Shown here: piece by piece, positions 1 to 12,206 of the stretch | Layout of the letters: every line of letters starts with the position of its first letter | Numbering within the stretch: the first letter of the stretch is position 1 | From: Phoronis australis | Taxonomy: Eukaryota; Phoronida; Phoronidae | Assembly (NCBI GenBank): GCA_002633005.1 | Contig: NMRA01000001.1 | Span: forward strand, 1,286,198 to 1,350,197 | DNA length: 64,000 bases | Direction of reading: 5' to 3' | Position numbers and translations under genes: made by a program | The notes under the pieces: model-generated | What the model was told of the DNA's origin: nothing | Databases searched by the model: none | The model's input: the letters and a program-made list of their open reading frames with translations, nothing else

Positions 1-451
1 TATTTGTGTTGTTCTGTAATGAAGTAAGGTTTTAACCTGTCATGAAAAGGTGGTAGTGTATTTTTGATGAGTGGTATTGGATGTATATTAGGAAGTGACA
101 AATACTTGCTTGTTTGTACCAATACTGTAGCGGTCTTGGTATTTGAAACTGAGAGAATAAATACCTAATAGTGTCGATGTGGGATTGTCCCCACAGGTAA
201 GATTTCATGATGGGAAATCTGGTTTTTTATTAGTTTGCAGTTTTGATGTCCATTTCATATGAAACTGGCAGGGAAAGTTTTAGATTTAACCATGCCTAAT
301 TTTCCCTAATGTCTGGGCATGTCTGTAATATTTTCCATGTATGCACCGCTTGGTGTATCTGGACTTGAGCCTGTCTGCAACCATGCATTGAATACAGTCA
401 TGTAGCTCCATAATTACTTAAGTATTGTACTACTTTACTTACTGTTTACAG
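1..451. other. Intronic sequence upstream of the first visible SF3B2 exon
   Basis: AT-rich sequence ending in a polypyrimidine stretch and ACAG acceptor at 448-451. I see no coding exon or recognisable repeat here; it should be the 3' part of an SF3B2 intron. Confidence 0.7.
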
Positions 452-3400
452 GGCTGCTCATTTGGTTACCATGCTGGTGGCTGGGGGAAGCCTCCTGTGG
501 ATGAGAATGGCAAACCTCTGTATGGCGACGTGTTCGGGACACAAGGCAGTGAAGTACAGGTGTGGTGGAAATTACTGCTCACTTTGTTTTAATCAGGAAA
601 TAAGCAACTTGAAAGCAATGTGGAATATAGTAAAAGAATATGGTTATGTAGAAGATATGGAATATCTGAGATTAGAAACATGTTTTCGTGGATGTCTGTT
701 TTTCATCACTTGTCCATTGCTTATGAGATTGTCAGTTGCTTGGAAGTCTATGCTTAGACTTCATTTCATGTTTTTCTCCCCAAGACATTTGTCCAGCACT
801 GCTGTTTGTGTACCTGTGACATTGTTTCTGAAGGTTATTGTGTGTAGTAAAGATACTTTCTCAATGCCCACATTTGACTAGATTCTCTCCAAAATTTTCA
901 GGTTTAATTTCAAGTTTCCCATATTCTGTTGCTCATCCCACAGTTCTAAATTTAAAAGCCTGGGCATTAACTGATATAAGTGCTGCAGAGGATCAAGCAG
1001 ATAATGAGATCTTTTAAGTTTAATTACACACAATGTAACATTACTATTTTTACTTTAATAAAAGGTTATGTAGGAGCATAGAAAACTGGCCAAATTTGAC
1101 GATCTTTGTTACGTCTTATCTCAGGAATGGCTGATTGGATTCAAATGAAACTTTCAGATACTATGCTTTGTGCACTGTTCTTTAAAATGCTGTTAGGAAT
1201 GTTTTTAAAATGTTCCACTTTTGCATGAGAGGCAATCAAAAAATTGACTTCTGATTTATGAAAAACATACAAAAGCTGCATAAAATGGAAACTATATAAT
1301 TCTTTAGAAAATTGAACAGCTTGTTTGAGATTTTATCTTGGATATTTATATCAAACCAAGTTTGGCCATGTTTTTGATGTCATTTTGCTATGAATATGTC
1401 TTTCGTTTTTGGCTAAATTTCTCTAAAAACATTGTCATGAGACCCAAGTGGTTTTAGTAGAGTATGGTAAAAAATCAAATTCTCCAGTTTCTAATTTTGG
1501 AAAATACTTTCACTGAGTTGAATTTTGTAGTTTTGTAGATATTTGGCTAAGTATACAGACTTATTAATGTGGTCCAACATAACCTTAAATGCTTAGCATG
1601 TCACAATGAGCTTGTCCAGCATTGGTCTGTTATCTGTTGCCAGACTCCAGCTCAAGAGGATGCCATAGACAGAACTCTGTGGGGTGAGTTGGAATCAGAA
1701 TCCGAGTCCGAGTCAGAATCCGAGGCAGAATCGGAGGAAGAGGACGTGGATAAAACTGGTCTCATCACACCTGGCGATGCGTAAGTTGAAAAATGTTTTT
1801 ATTTCCTTAATTTTGAAAGAAGATAAGTTACAGTTTTAGCTGATGCATTGTAAATAAACCTAACGCGAATGAAGCCTCTGTGAATGAAATATTGAAAGGG
1901 CTATTATAAAAGGGTACCAGACCCTGCTTTGGTGATTTAAACTTTGAGGATTGATGAGGGTTACAGATTTATTGTTTCTTTTAGAGAGTTGGTTGGAAAG
2001 CCATTGTTAATATCTTTACTAAGGCAAAACCAGGTTTAGTATTCTTTTAGTACAGCTCCCCTGTTCCCATTATCACTTCCAACAATTGTCGTTTCCTTCA
2101 GCATCGCATCTTTCAATGCATATAAAAACAAACATCAAGCCAGGGAATATATACTGCTGTTTGCACTAGAATTCAAAGAATCTAGCATCTTGTTAATTTG
2201 AAGGATTTTAAAAGTTGTCCGCTTGTACATCGATAACAGAAAAGTCGGACTTTTTGTTGTCTCTGCAGTGGTCTAGTGACACCTAGTGGCTTGACGTCTG
2301 TACCAGCTGGCATGGAAACTCCAGACATGATTGAGTTGAGAAAGAGGCGAATAGAAGATGCCATGGACCAGGGTGGTGACACGCCTGCATTGTACCAAGT
2401 TTTACCCGAGAAAAAGAGTGCTGTAGGTGGCGCTATGATGGGCTCCTCTCATGTGTATGATGTCAATCCTGCTGTAAGTAGAAAGTTAATCTGTATCCCA
2501 CATATTTCTGGCTATGTGCACAATTGAAATTATAGGAAAGTTCTCAAGATTGTTTTTAATTGAAGATACAATAATCAGGGCTTGGAATGACCAATGACAA
2601 AAAACGCGGAAACTTTTACGGCCCAAATCATCGCCCGACCAGCCTAGAACTGGTCAATGTGAACCTTTCCCCGACAAAAATCGGGAAGACTAAAAAAAAA
2701 AAAAAAAACGTTACCACCATCAGTAGCATGCGTCTGCGTCCTTTTGCTCGCCCGTCTACTCCCAACCCACACATTTTTGGCTGCAGAGCGGTAGTATTTG
2801 TCGCTGCGCTTAACAATAACACGAGACGCCATTGAAAATCACACCACGCTATCCCAGATGCCCCAGCAATGTTGACAATTTACATTCCTTCGAACATAAT
2901 GAGCAACTTCCGCTTTTCGAGGTGAACGTCGTCTGCAACGCCGCGGTAAGAAAGGAATTTGCCGCGGAAATTTTATATCAAATCCGCTTTTTTTACGCGG
3001 AAATATAAAAAAAGCGGAAAGCACATTTGAAAAAAGCGGAAATCCGCGTTTCCGCGGAAAATTCCAAGCCCTGAATAATGAACCAGTCGAGGGTTTTAAA
3101 CATCCTGTGTCAGTCATACGTAATTTTTTTGTACAATTACATTCAGCTGGTAACAAATTTTCTCTATACTATCAGTAGTGACGTATATACTCTTCAAGCA
3201 ACTAGAAATGTTTCGGTTGCTATTAATGCATGATTTCTACAAGTGGCTTTCCAAGAACTCGATGTTTCTACCCAACTCCAAGTTACAAGCTAATTTTAAC
3301 CACCAGGTTTTGCAATTACACAAAATGTTCCTCAAACCTTTCCATGCCATGATAGAAAATGACTTTCATTTAAATAAAAGTGCTTCGTTTACAAAAAAGG

Positions 3401-4465
3401 ATATCAGAATGCTATTTGACAAGGTTGGTCAACACTTCCAGGACTTAACCAATTCGAATCAACCTTGGGTTAAACTCTGTTGATTGTGACGGTATGAACA
3501 AGATAATTTGAGACCAGTTTGTCCTAATAGCAACAGCTATTTCATGACGAGGTTTTAAGTAGGCAGGAAGTGCTCTGGTAAGTGAATGTATTAACCCTTG
3601 GTTTTAATTCCCTTGCTAAAATGTAATGTGACTGTTATCCACAGGCTGGCAAGAGGCCAATGGACCGACTCCAAAGTGAGGGTATTGACATTGACTTAAA
3701 TCCTGAGGAGCTTGACCTCGATTCAGCAGCCATGCAGGCAAAATATGAACAGACGTTACGGGAACAGCAGTCACAGATTGAAAAGGAAGATCTCAGTGAT
3801 ATGGTGGCCGAACATGCCGCCAAACAGCAGAAAGTGAGTTATAATACAGTTCTGACAACTGGTTTCCATCTCGGGGCTGGTTGCTGTATTTTTTCTAGCT
3901 AGTGAACGGTTGTTAAATATAGTAAGTGATGTCAGAATATCTTATGCAGAGATGCACAGTTTAACCACATTCCAACAAACCCTGGCGAACTTTTTAAAAT
4001 GTTAGTTGTAACACAATTTTTCAATTTAATGGAATTGACTCATATGCAATTCATTTGGCTTGGGACTTATACTGTGGATTGTCATAAACAAGCGAACATG
4101 ATTAATGAAGCACATGACACAGGTTGGTTGTATATTGAAAATCGCAGAAATTATTGTACGAGATAAAGAGACTATTCAAATATCAATAGACTCATAGTAA
4201 CTTAAGTTCAGAATTGATGTTGGCATTTGTAGTTGAAATTGGAGCATTCCCATTTGCAATAATTCTGAGCCAACTTGTGCATCACTGGGAAATAGTTGAT
4301 AATGACAACTTCCAAAGTTAAGAAAGCTTACTATAAATCTTCATGTGTTTAGGTAATGTCAGTTGGTATTTGTCTCAGTACTCTTAATATTTTGTGTTTC
4401 AGAAACGAAAGAAACAACAGCAAGAGGGCAACAAGGCAAAAAAATACAAAGAGTTCAAGTTCTAG
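452..4465 (+). CDS. SF3B2: Splicing factor 3B subunit 2 (SAP145), C-terminal exons
   Basis: Seen: five exons, 452-559, 1644-1780, 2269-2473, 3645-3833 and 4403-4465, join in phase to give 233 codons ending in KKYKEFKF and TAG. The first exon (GYHAGGWGKPPVD, GKPLYGDVFGT) follows the PSP region of SF3B2. Next come an acidic Glu/Ser run (IDRTLWGELE, then repeated ES), TGLITPGDA, SVPAGMETPDMIELRKRRIE, VLPEKKSAVGGAMMGS and EKEDLSDMVAEHAAKQQKKRKK. Each matches human SF3B2 in order. Known: SF3B2 is a subunit of the SF3b complex of the U2 snRNP and binds near the branch site in the nucleus. The N-terminal part (SAP domain and proline-rich region) lies left of the window, so the gene is partial at its 5' end. 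Introns hold a MITE (2576-3073) and otherwise nothing recognisable. A poly(A) signal follows the stop by about 140 bp. Confidence 0.95.
2576..3073. mobile_element. MITE-like element in SF3B2 intron 3
   Basis: Seen: the segment begins CAGGGCTTGGAAT and ends with its reverse complement, ATTCCAAGCCCTG. It is flanked on both sides by AATAAT (2570-2575 and 3074-3079). The interior is rich in GCGGAAA / TTTCCGC motifs and has no long reading frame. The CAGGG terminus resembles non-autonomous hAT elements, but hAT insertions normally duplicate 8 bp and only 6 bp match here, so the superfamily is uncertain. Confidence 0.75.
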
Positions 4466-4605
4466 CTCTATGTTCATGTTGTTAAGACCAATCTACTTGT
4501 ACTGGACATTGCAATTTTTTCTAATGGATGGTCATTAGTACCACCATACTTTTGATCTGTACATGCCTGTGACTATGTGTACCATTTCTAATGAAAAATG
4601 TTTTT

Positions 4606-4611
4606 AATAAA
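4606..4611 (+). promoter_or_regulatory. Poly(A) signal of SF3B2
   Basis: An AATAAA hexamer lies 141 bp past the SF3B2 stop codon in a T-rich context, the expected place for 3'-end formation. Confidence 0.7.
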
Positions 4612-5467
4612 CCAAAACATTTATTTCTTCCAGTTGTTGTTGATTCTCAGTAAATCAACGTTTTAACAATTTCATGTTCATTCCTACTTCAGTCTGAAAC
4701 AAGAATTCAAAATTAAACCAACAGATGTAGTTTTTTTCCGTAATCAGAAATCAGACAACTCTAGTTCCATGGATTTCATCTGTGGCAAAATTTCCTCAGA
4801 TTGTCTCACTGGTGTCATTTTCAAGTGCATTATGTGATGGTTGTCTGATCACAGATACATCCAGGGACATCACAGAAAACTTGGCGAGGTGTAAACAAAA
4901 TGACAAAAAACGACACTTATCATTTACGTACACAAAAATGAAGCACAGGTCCAGTGCAACATTGTTTCAAGTGCGAGTATGACTGCGACCAGACTAAAAG
5001 TGAGCCACAAACTGCATCAAATTACAGACTATCAATGCGTCAAATCTATTTTCTGCCTATTTTGCGTTTTTTATCTTAATTTTCTTGGTACAGAAGATAA
5101 CTCCATACACCCAACCATAAGCACCCTAAAATTTTGGGTTATTCGTTAACTTGTGAAACGTAAACAAAGTTTTGGTTCTGTGTTCATGAAAACGCCTCTC
5201 CATAAATGTTGACCGTGTGATAAAGCTACACTCGGGGTCAGAAGGTCACAGTAAAATGTTTATGCTTGTAGTTAAAAACAAACATCAAAACTGCAATTGC
5301 TGATAGTGCAAAATTTTGTGATGGACTTCAACAGCTTGTTCAAGACTATAATAGGGAAAATTTGAATGAAATTTGCAACTGTAGCACAAAAAATTACACT
5401 GAAAATGGAACACATTCATAGCCATAAATGTATAGAATAGAGCATATTTTGCGTGAAACATTCTCAA
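4612..5467. other. Intergenic DNA between convergent SF3B2 and RRP36
   Basis: Non-coding AT-rich DNA between two genes that point toward each other. No exon, RNA gene or clear repeat was recognised apart from the MITE that starts at 5468. Confidence 0.6.
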
Positions 5468-6025
5468 GGCTGTTCCAGCAAAATCTGTGTGGGAGGGGGG
5501 GGAAGGCAACTGAAAAAAAAAATTATGGGTGGTTGCGTTTGATTTAAATTCAAAATGGCTGGTGGTCATACTTCAAAAAAATAAAAATTTACAGGTCGTT
5601 GTTGTTTCATTGGGCCATAAATGTTTGATGGTGGGTAATTTTAGTAAATTTTATAAACAATCTGCACAGAATCAAAAACTGAAACAAAATGCAACTTGCA
5701 AAAAGCTCCGACTTTTTCACTCCCTCCGATCTCCTCATTGGCATGTCCATAACACCATTTAACCACAGGTGCTTGAATTTCTTGATGGCTAATAACCATA
5801 GAAACATATGTTTTCTTAGTAATGAATGACGTTAGTGGTGATGGAGGAACAGATAAACTCAAGCGCCTGTGCAGTCAACCACGAGAACAAAAAAATACGG
5901 GTGGTTGCATTTCAAACTTATAAAAAATTACGGGTGATAGGCTGAAAAAATGAATGAAAAATATGGGTGGTGGGTGCGAAAAAAGGTGCCTTCCCCCCTC
6001 TCATACAGATTTTACTGGAACAGCC
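5468..6025. mobile_element. MITE with GGCTGTTCCAG terminal inverted repeats
   Basis: Seen: the left end reads GGCTGTTCCAGCAAAATCTG followed by a G run. The right end is the reverse complement with a few changes (C run, CAGATTTTACTGGAACAGCC). CTCAA occurs directly outside both ends (5463-5467 and 6026-6030) and may be a target-site duplication. The interior has repeated GGGTGGT motifs and no coding capacity. A second member of the family begins at about 21536, inside a copy of a SCYL1 exon. Confidence 0.8.
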
Positions 6026-6137
6026 CTCAAGGAAATTTTACCACCTAAAAGACAAATTACCAACTGGTAACATATCCACAAGTTATCTGTGATGTCACCT
6101 GATGTTTACAAGCAGACTGTAGATGAAATCTTCCAAG

Positions 6138-9100
6138 TCAATCGGTGGTAGGAAGTCGCTTCCTGTCCTTGGAAGCAATCTTTTTCCGTCTCTTGCTTAA
6201 ATACTGCTCAACTTTCCCACTTTTCTTCAGTTCTCTGAATTTTTCTGCCAGTTCCAATGTTTTTCGATCAGCTAAAAATAAAAGGTTTGCGTCACAGAGT
6301 TGAACATTCGCCAAGTTTCTCAAACAGTAAAGAAACATACTGTTGCCTGGAAGGTGTTCCAAACATTTTTCTTTCCCTTACTGACATGTAATCTACAATC
6401 ATTATTTGCTGCAGCATTCCGTCAGTCTTGAAAATGTTGCACAACATGGACTGGAAATCCTAAGAAAAACTATGAAACAAGACTTATCGATTTGGTCAGT
6501 TTATTGACATGTCACCGGGTAGGCTCCATCGCTGTGTTTCAGAACATTCTTTAATTATGTAATGACCACAATGGTCAAATTCTTATTTCTAACGAGACTG
6601 GCTGTCAGAGAACAGGTGACCAGAAGTCTCGGTTCACATCATCCAGGGGAGGTGGACAACTTAGTAAACTCAGCCTAGTGCAGTCACCCACTTACACTTT
6701 TTCAAGAAAAAAGGAAGTTTCCCGGAGGAAACGTGTTTGTTTTCCATCTTTTTCACCGTTCGGTTCAGAGCAACTTTCTTTTCCTTGTCTTTACGAACTT
6801 GTTCTTGTTGTGACTGTAACATGGCAAACATGAAAAATGCATGTATTCTTAACAAATCTACAAAATAAACCCTGATTGTGAACAATTTTGATGTCTATTT
6901 TTATCAGTAATTCAAAAGCAAATAGATAATCATAATTAATGTGCTGAAACCATAAAAAGGCAAACTAATATTGTTTCAAAAATACCATGACGACTTAGTG
7001 AAATGAAATGAGTATGCTAAAACTTCAATCTTTGTCGAAGGGGTGTTATGTTACCAAACACATCCTCAGGACAGCATTTGCTTCATGAAAGTGACGTTAG
7101 ACTCATTTGTCTTAAAAATTCATTCATTCTGACAAGCTGTCCCACTTCAGTTACTGAATATTTTTCCCATTTAATTACTAATGCATCAGTTTGGAAACAA
7201 TCAATATAGATCGAACAAATTTTAAGAGACCTTAGATGTTTGCTCAGATGGGATAAAAATTTTTTGGTTGGAAAAATTGGAGTACAATGAAATTTCTGTC
7301 AGACAATTTTTCGGTTATTTTTCTTGAAATGAAACCCTAATTTTCCAACACATGCAAGCGCAGGTAAATTGGAAGGAGGCACTGTACAAAGTGTTTAATA
7401 TAATAAACAGGCAGCATGGAAGAAAATAAATAATTTCTTCGCGGCTTAAAAGCTGTCTTTGTGACGACAATGAGGTTCAGGAATAACCGAGTTCAGGCTT
7501 TAATGTAGCCACAGACACAACAGGTGAACTCCAGTCCATCCATAAGTAATTGTTAAACAAAGGAACATCAAGTAATGGTTCTGAAATGTACTGCACAGAA
7601 AAACAGGATTTACATGTAAACTTGACGAAGTTACCAGTTCTGACAGAATTGCTTATTAATAAAAGCAATCATGGCAGATAAGGAATAAACTTACCATTCG
7701 GTTTACTAAGTATTTTATCTGCTCTTTCTTTTCAGGGTCTTTTTCCTTAATGAGTTGTTTCTTTAGTTTCTAAATATAAACAAGACATGCTACATAATCA
7801 TTATCCCACCAACTATATCCACAATGCAACTGGAAAAAGAGCAAGGGTAAGTCTCTGCTTATTTCGCACAAAAGTAATAGACAAAATTGTCAACAATTTG
7901 TCACTCTTCAGAGGCTGATTATGTTACTGTAAATAATGGAAACTTGACCAGACGTTGTTTATGACATCTTCGCAGCGCAAACCATGCTAGCAATGGACAA
8001 TAAATATCATAGTCTTAATGTTTGTGACTAAAAAAGTTTCACTTGTCGGCCATATTGCGTGCTGAATATGTGAATTACTGAACAAATCACAACAAAGCCA
8101 AACCTTATTTTTTGCAAACATTTTGAAGAGACCACAAGTGGCATAGTTTGATTCAATACCCATGACTATGAAAAAAATCATTTCAGGGCGTCTGGTACTT
8201 GTTGTACCAGGTGTGCGCAAGACGCTCAGGTGGCCCATTGCACTAACCACCTGAAACCATTTTTCTGTTTCAAACCAGCTGAGAAGCTAGAGACCAGGCT
8301 CAAGGGTCCAGCAGTGTGCCCCAGTGGGACTCAAGGGTCCAGCAGTGTGCCCCAGTGGGACTCAAGGGTCCAGCAGTGTGCCCCAGTGGGACTCAAGGGT
8401 CTAGCAGTGTGCTACAGTGGGACTCCAATCCACAATGCTGAGTAAAACAAGAAGACATTAGCACCACCTGGTGAATGTATGAGAACTGAATATCACTAAG
8501 CATTTGTATTGAAAGGCTTGCGTTAGCATGTCAAAATGATTTCCCCAAAAAAGAGCAATGTGGGTATCATGAAAACATGAATTAGAATGTTACTTGACAG
8601 CAATTGTTTCTATTATAGAAGCCATAGCACTTCATCAAAAAAGTAACACTGCGTATTTCAAAACAACACCAAACTTTTCTAGGTTGCTGTTTGGTTGACA
8701 AGCGATGTTTATTTTGTTTCGATGAGAACTGACCCCCAATAAGAATGACCGAGTCGCAGAACGGAACGGTGTAGCTATGTTTAATTTTGTTAGGCCTACT
8801 GACTGTAAACAGTTGATCAGCTTTGCGTAACGTGTGATTGTCACATTGAGGTTGCTTCTTGTAAATTTATGTATTTTTTGCTATGGCAATAAAATGGCAT
8901 CGGTTTGAAAAAAAAAGAAGACACTTACCCCACTGGACCACACTGCCTCCTCTACCAACAACTAGGCATAGAAACTAATAGTAAAGCCGAATTGCAGAAA
9001 AGGTAAATGGTTAACTGCTGATATCTAAAGAAGAGGAAATGATAAAGGTTAAGATAGAAAGAGGAAGACACCTGGAGATCTCTGCCCTTCACATCATTCA

Positions 9101-12001
9101 GAAATCCATAGGAGCGTTGAAAGACGTCTTCTTTGAACTCGCCAGACAAGTCATCAAAGCGTGGATCACGATGTACCTGAATGAAAAACAGTCAAGTGTC
9201 ACCTTCAGAATGCTAGCAGCCACATAAAAGTGAACAGTCCCAAAGTGATGTCTAATTAAGAGAGGTCTGTTAATGAAATAAACTTATATACAGGAAAAAG
9301 TTTGTGTTTTTGAAAATAAAACCCCCAAAAGGTAATTGCATTGGGCCTTAAACTTAACACAGCGTTTTAGCACTTACTGCTACCTGTGGGCAGAACTCAC
9401 TTTTTTCTTTGTAACTATAACATCTCTATGACGTGCAACTGGTACTTTGGCAGACATTTCCATCGGTCGGTTTTTGTTGGCTCTTTTAAACACTTGCTTC
9501 TTATGCTCTGACATGGTGGGCTTTTTTCCAAACACGGCTTGCTGAAATCTAATGCAACATTTCCACATAATACACATTTCTTTTTACTAGCTCTTGTCAC
9601 AGAATGTCACCAGTTTATAGTCAAGTTAAGATTGTGTACTCGTTTTTCATGAGTTCTTCAGAACATAAGAACATTCTTATAATCCCTGGGTTATTTTATT
9701 CCACAAAAATGTTGACATATTGTATTCGGAGACGATTATTGCCAAGCATAACTGAATGCATCCATCAGCTCCAAAATAAGAATTGCAAACAGTTATTAAA
9801 ATGTTTTTATTCATCTCATAAAATTTTCCACGGTTTTCCATATTAAGTTTTTACTTTTTCCATTTTCCATGGGTTTGCGTGGAAATTATTTTTATTTTCT
9901 AGGATTGCCATGATAAAACGCAACCACACAGTTAGCATAATTAGTGTCCCCTTCCACACTTTACTTGATGCAATTCACCACTTGCTGCATTCTCAAAATG
10001 CAGCCATACAAAAGAATCTTGAACGCTTTAATTATGCTTGAAACAGCCACTGGAATGCAGTAATGCTGAACAATGAACATCCAATCAACCGTAAAACCTA
10101 ATGGTACAAGACTAGAAAACAAAGCTTCATAAAATGAACCATGACTGACCACAAAACACAGGCAGATACAGTTATGCCTTAAAACCGAATGTAGAGAATA
10201 TCAAGAATGGCACTGGCAATGCAAAAACACATCTAAGAAACACTGCCACCTTTTGTCCAGGATAGGTGGTCTTTAAAGGTCTTGCTTCACTTCGAATATC
10301 AGTGAAAAAAGGTTGCGAAACCTCTGGCTGCTTGAAAACCTTTAAACCGGTTGATGTGGTTGCAAAGTTTTTAAAAGTAAACATTGAACATAGTACTCAC
10401 ACTTTAGTGCCCAATTTATCTTTCAACTTCTGGAGCTCGTTGAATGGCAGACTCATTAACTCTAAAATATGAAATAAACTTCGTTTTGGTACAAGAAGAC
10501 TAAGAATATTGATGCACAACAACTAAATACAACAATGCCTGTAGGTATCATCTGACCTGAGAAACAAATTCAATTTGTATTATCCTTATCTTAAACAGAA
10601 CCATGCAGATTAAATTAACATGTTGTTCATTAATAGACACTCATGCTAATTTGCATATTACCGCATAGGGATGAAAAGATGAGGTCATCTAAGAAACATT
10701 AGCCATGCTTACATCACTGCAACTACATTAAATGTTTGTCAAACTTACCTTCATGAATGGCATCCTGTAAACAGAGAATAATCCAGTCTATTAAAACTGA
10801 TTGAAAAATTCAACACTAGGAAAAATACGACATTAAAAAAATATCTTAAACAAGGCAGCACACATTAGGACAAAAGTTTAAGAGTTATCATGGACTGGCA
10901 GCAAGACATGAAACTTGCACAAATGAGATCTGATTCATTTTACCTAGTTTATGTACAATTTTTCCAATTATTAAGAAAATTATTTTGTCACTCTTGGTCT
11001 ATAAAACTGCATTTTTAACTGCTAACAAAGCTTTACCATTTTGTCCAGCTTTTCCGTTTTACTGTCTTCACATTTCCCACTGCTAGAGTTTGCTGCATCG
11101 CCCTCATCACTAGAACTGTTGCCACTAACATTGTCAGCATCGTCATCACTTGTGTCTCCAAGCTCATCAACAGACTCTTCATCTTCTACATCTTCTGAGC
11201 TACTCACCCTTAAAGCATTACCATTGTCATCATCATCATCATCATGTTCACTGGATTTTATATACCTGTCGTCTTCATCACTATCATCTCCTGGAGTCCT
11301 TGACTTTTTGTTTACTTTTGTTGATTTACTCGACTTTATTTTTTCAGTGAATTGTTGAATGGCATCCTCGTCATCAGAAGTTGAGTCAGAAGATTGTTCC
11401 CCAGAGAACTTGCTGGCTACTAATTTGGATAAACTGTCTTGTATGCCTCCTGAATTAGACAGGGCGTTTAATTTGTCTTTTCTCTTCTGAAAGAATTGTG
11501 ACAAAATAATTAAGGTACATGACAGACACAATCTATTTTTGTGACAACATTCCATAAGACAGTTATCAAATATATATCTGAATACCTGCTATATGTCTTA
11601 GACTAAGTATTGCCTAGTTTGCAAGAATAGGCCATCAAATCAGCCTCCCGTTCAGTAACGCTAGGACCTCGCTAAAAAGCAAGACTTCGCGAGATTACGT
11701 GAAATATTGCCGTGAATTTTAAATGAGAGCATGTGACTTTGACTAGGTTTTAGCTGGGTCCTAGCGTCTACTGAACGCACGCCAGACAAAAGTCATCACT
11801 CAGCCAACGCACGTTCCACAAATTTGGTTGCAGAATAATGAATAGAAGAACGGAAATCTCTATCACCGTTAACTACACAGAGTGTATCTAAGTATTGGAT
11901 AGAACAGGCTGTGAGGCTGAGAACAAGGGAAAGGGTGAGAATATTTTCTAATACTACGTTACCCGTTTATGTTTGCACGTGAACTTGTTTACATCCGCCA
12001 T
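6138..12001 (-). CDS. RRP36: Ribosomal RNA processing protein 36 homolog
   Basis: Seen: nine exons on the minus strand, 11963-12001, 11037-11486, 10749-10764, 10401-10461, 9401-9548, 9072-9176, 7695-7769, 6696-6813 and 6138-6271, join without a frame break into 381 residues. Diagnostic blocks, in order: MSLPFNELQKLKDKLGTK, KRANKNRPMEMSAK, RDPRFDDLSGEFKEDVF, SYGFLNDV, PFFLKKS and ELAEKFRELKKSGKVEQYLS, ending in KDRKRLPTTD. Known: RRP36 is a nucleolar factor for early 35S/45S pre-rRNA cleavage and 18S rRNA production. The protein is longer than the human one (259 residues) because of an Asp/Ser/Glu-rich N-terminal exon of 150 codons. The first exon (MADVNKFTCKHKR) was chosen because it gives an ATG, an in-phase donor (CGG/GTAACG) and a position next to the divergent promoter; it is less certain than the others. 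One exon is only 16 nt. The exon 9401-9548 could alternatively end at 9541, but phase favours 9548. Confidence 0.92.
8298..8421. repeat. 31-bp minisatellite, four copies, in an RRP36 intron
   Basis: Four consecutive copies of a 31-bp unit (core CTCAAGGGTCCAGCAGTG then TGCCCCAGTGGG) start at 8298, 8329, 8360 and 8391. The middle copies are identical; the last has a few substitutions. It lies in the intron between exons 7695-7769 and 9072-9176. A reading frame crosses it only because the repeat lacks stops; it is not a gene. Confidence 0.9.
11650..11776. mobile_element. Short inverted-repeat element in RRP36 intron 1
   Basis: GTTCAGTA-ACGCTAGGACC at the left pairs with GGTCCTAGCGTCTACTGAAC at the right, giving arms of about 20 bp with small differences around a 127-bp segment. 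Size and structure fit a tiny MITE; no clear target duplication was seen. Confidence 0.55.
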
Positions 12002-12206
12002 ATTGGAAATAGGCCGCTTCCATAACAGTAAAATTGTTTTATATTTTAGAAAATTATCAAAATATTAACGGATAATATTCACAATTTCGAGACTACTAGA
12101 GCTACATATATTCTGCAATGCTGCAACTCACTTTCGTTATGATTGCTGCTCTATTTAAAAAAAGTTTTCTAAACTATCATTTTTATTTCACGAAGGAACA
12201 TGCGCA
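12002..12206. promoter_or_regulatory. Divergent promoter, RRP36 / coiled-coil gene
   Basis: The two start codons lie 205 bp apart in head-to-head orientation. The RRP36 start sits in CCAATATGGCGGATG (minus strand), which resembles both a YY1 site and the TISU initiator (core ATGGCGGC) found in genes with very short 5' leaders. No TATA box is evident at a fixed distance. A shared bidirectional promoter is inferred. Confidence 0.55.

Noticed and set aside
2587-2835. Overlapping frames on both strands near 2.6-2.8 kb
   Set aside because: They fall inside the MITE at 2576-3073 and have low-complexity lysine or phenylalanine runs from a homopolymer.
8230-8445. 71-codon frame with repeated residues
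   Set aside because: It crosses the 31-bp minisatellite in an RRP36 intron; no other coding evidence.
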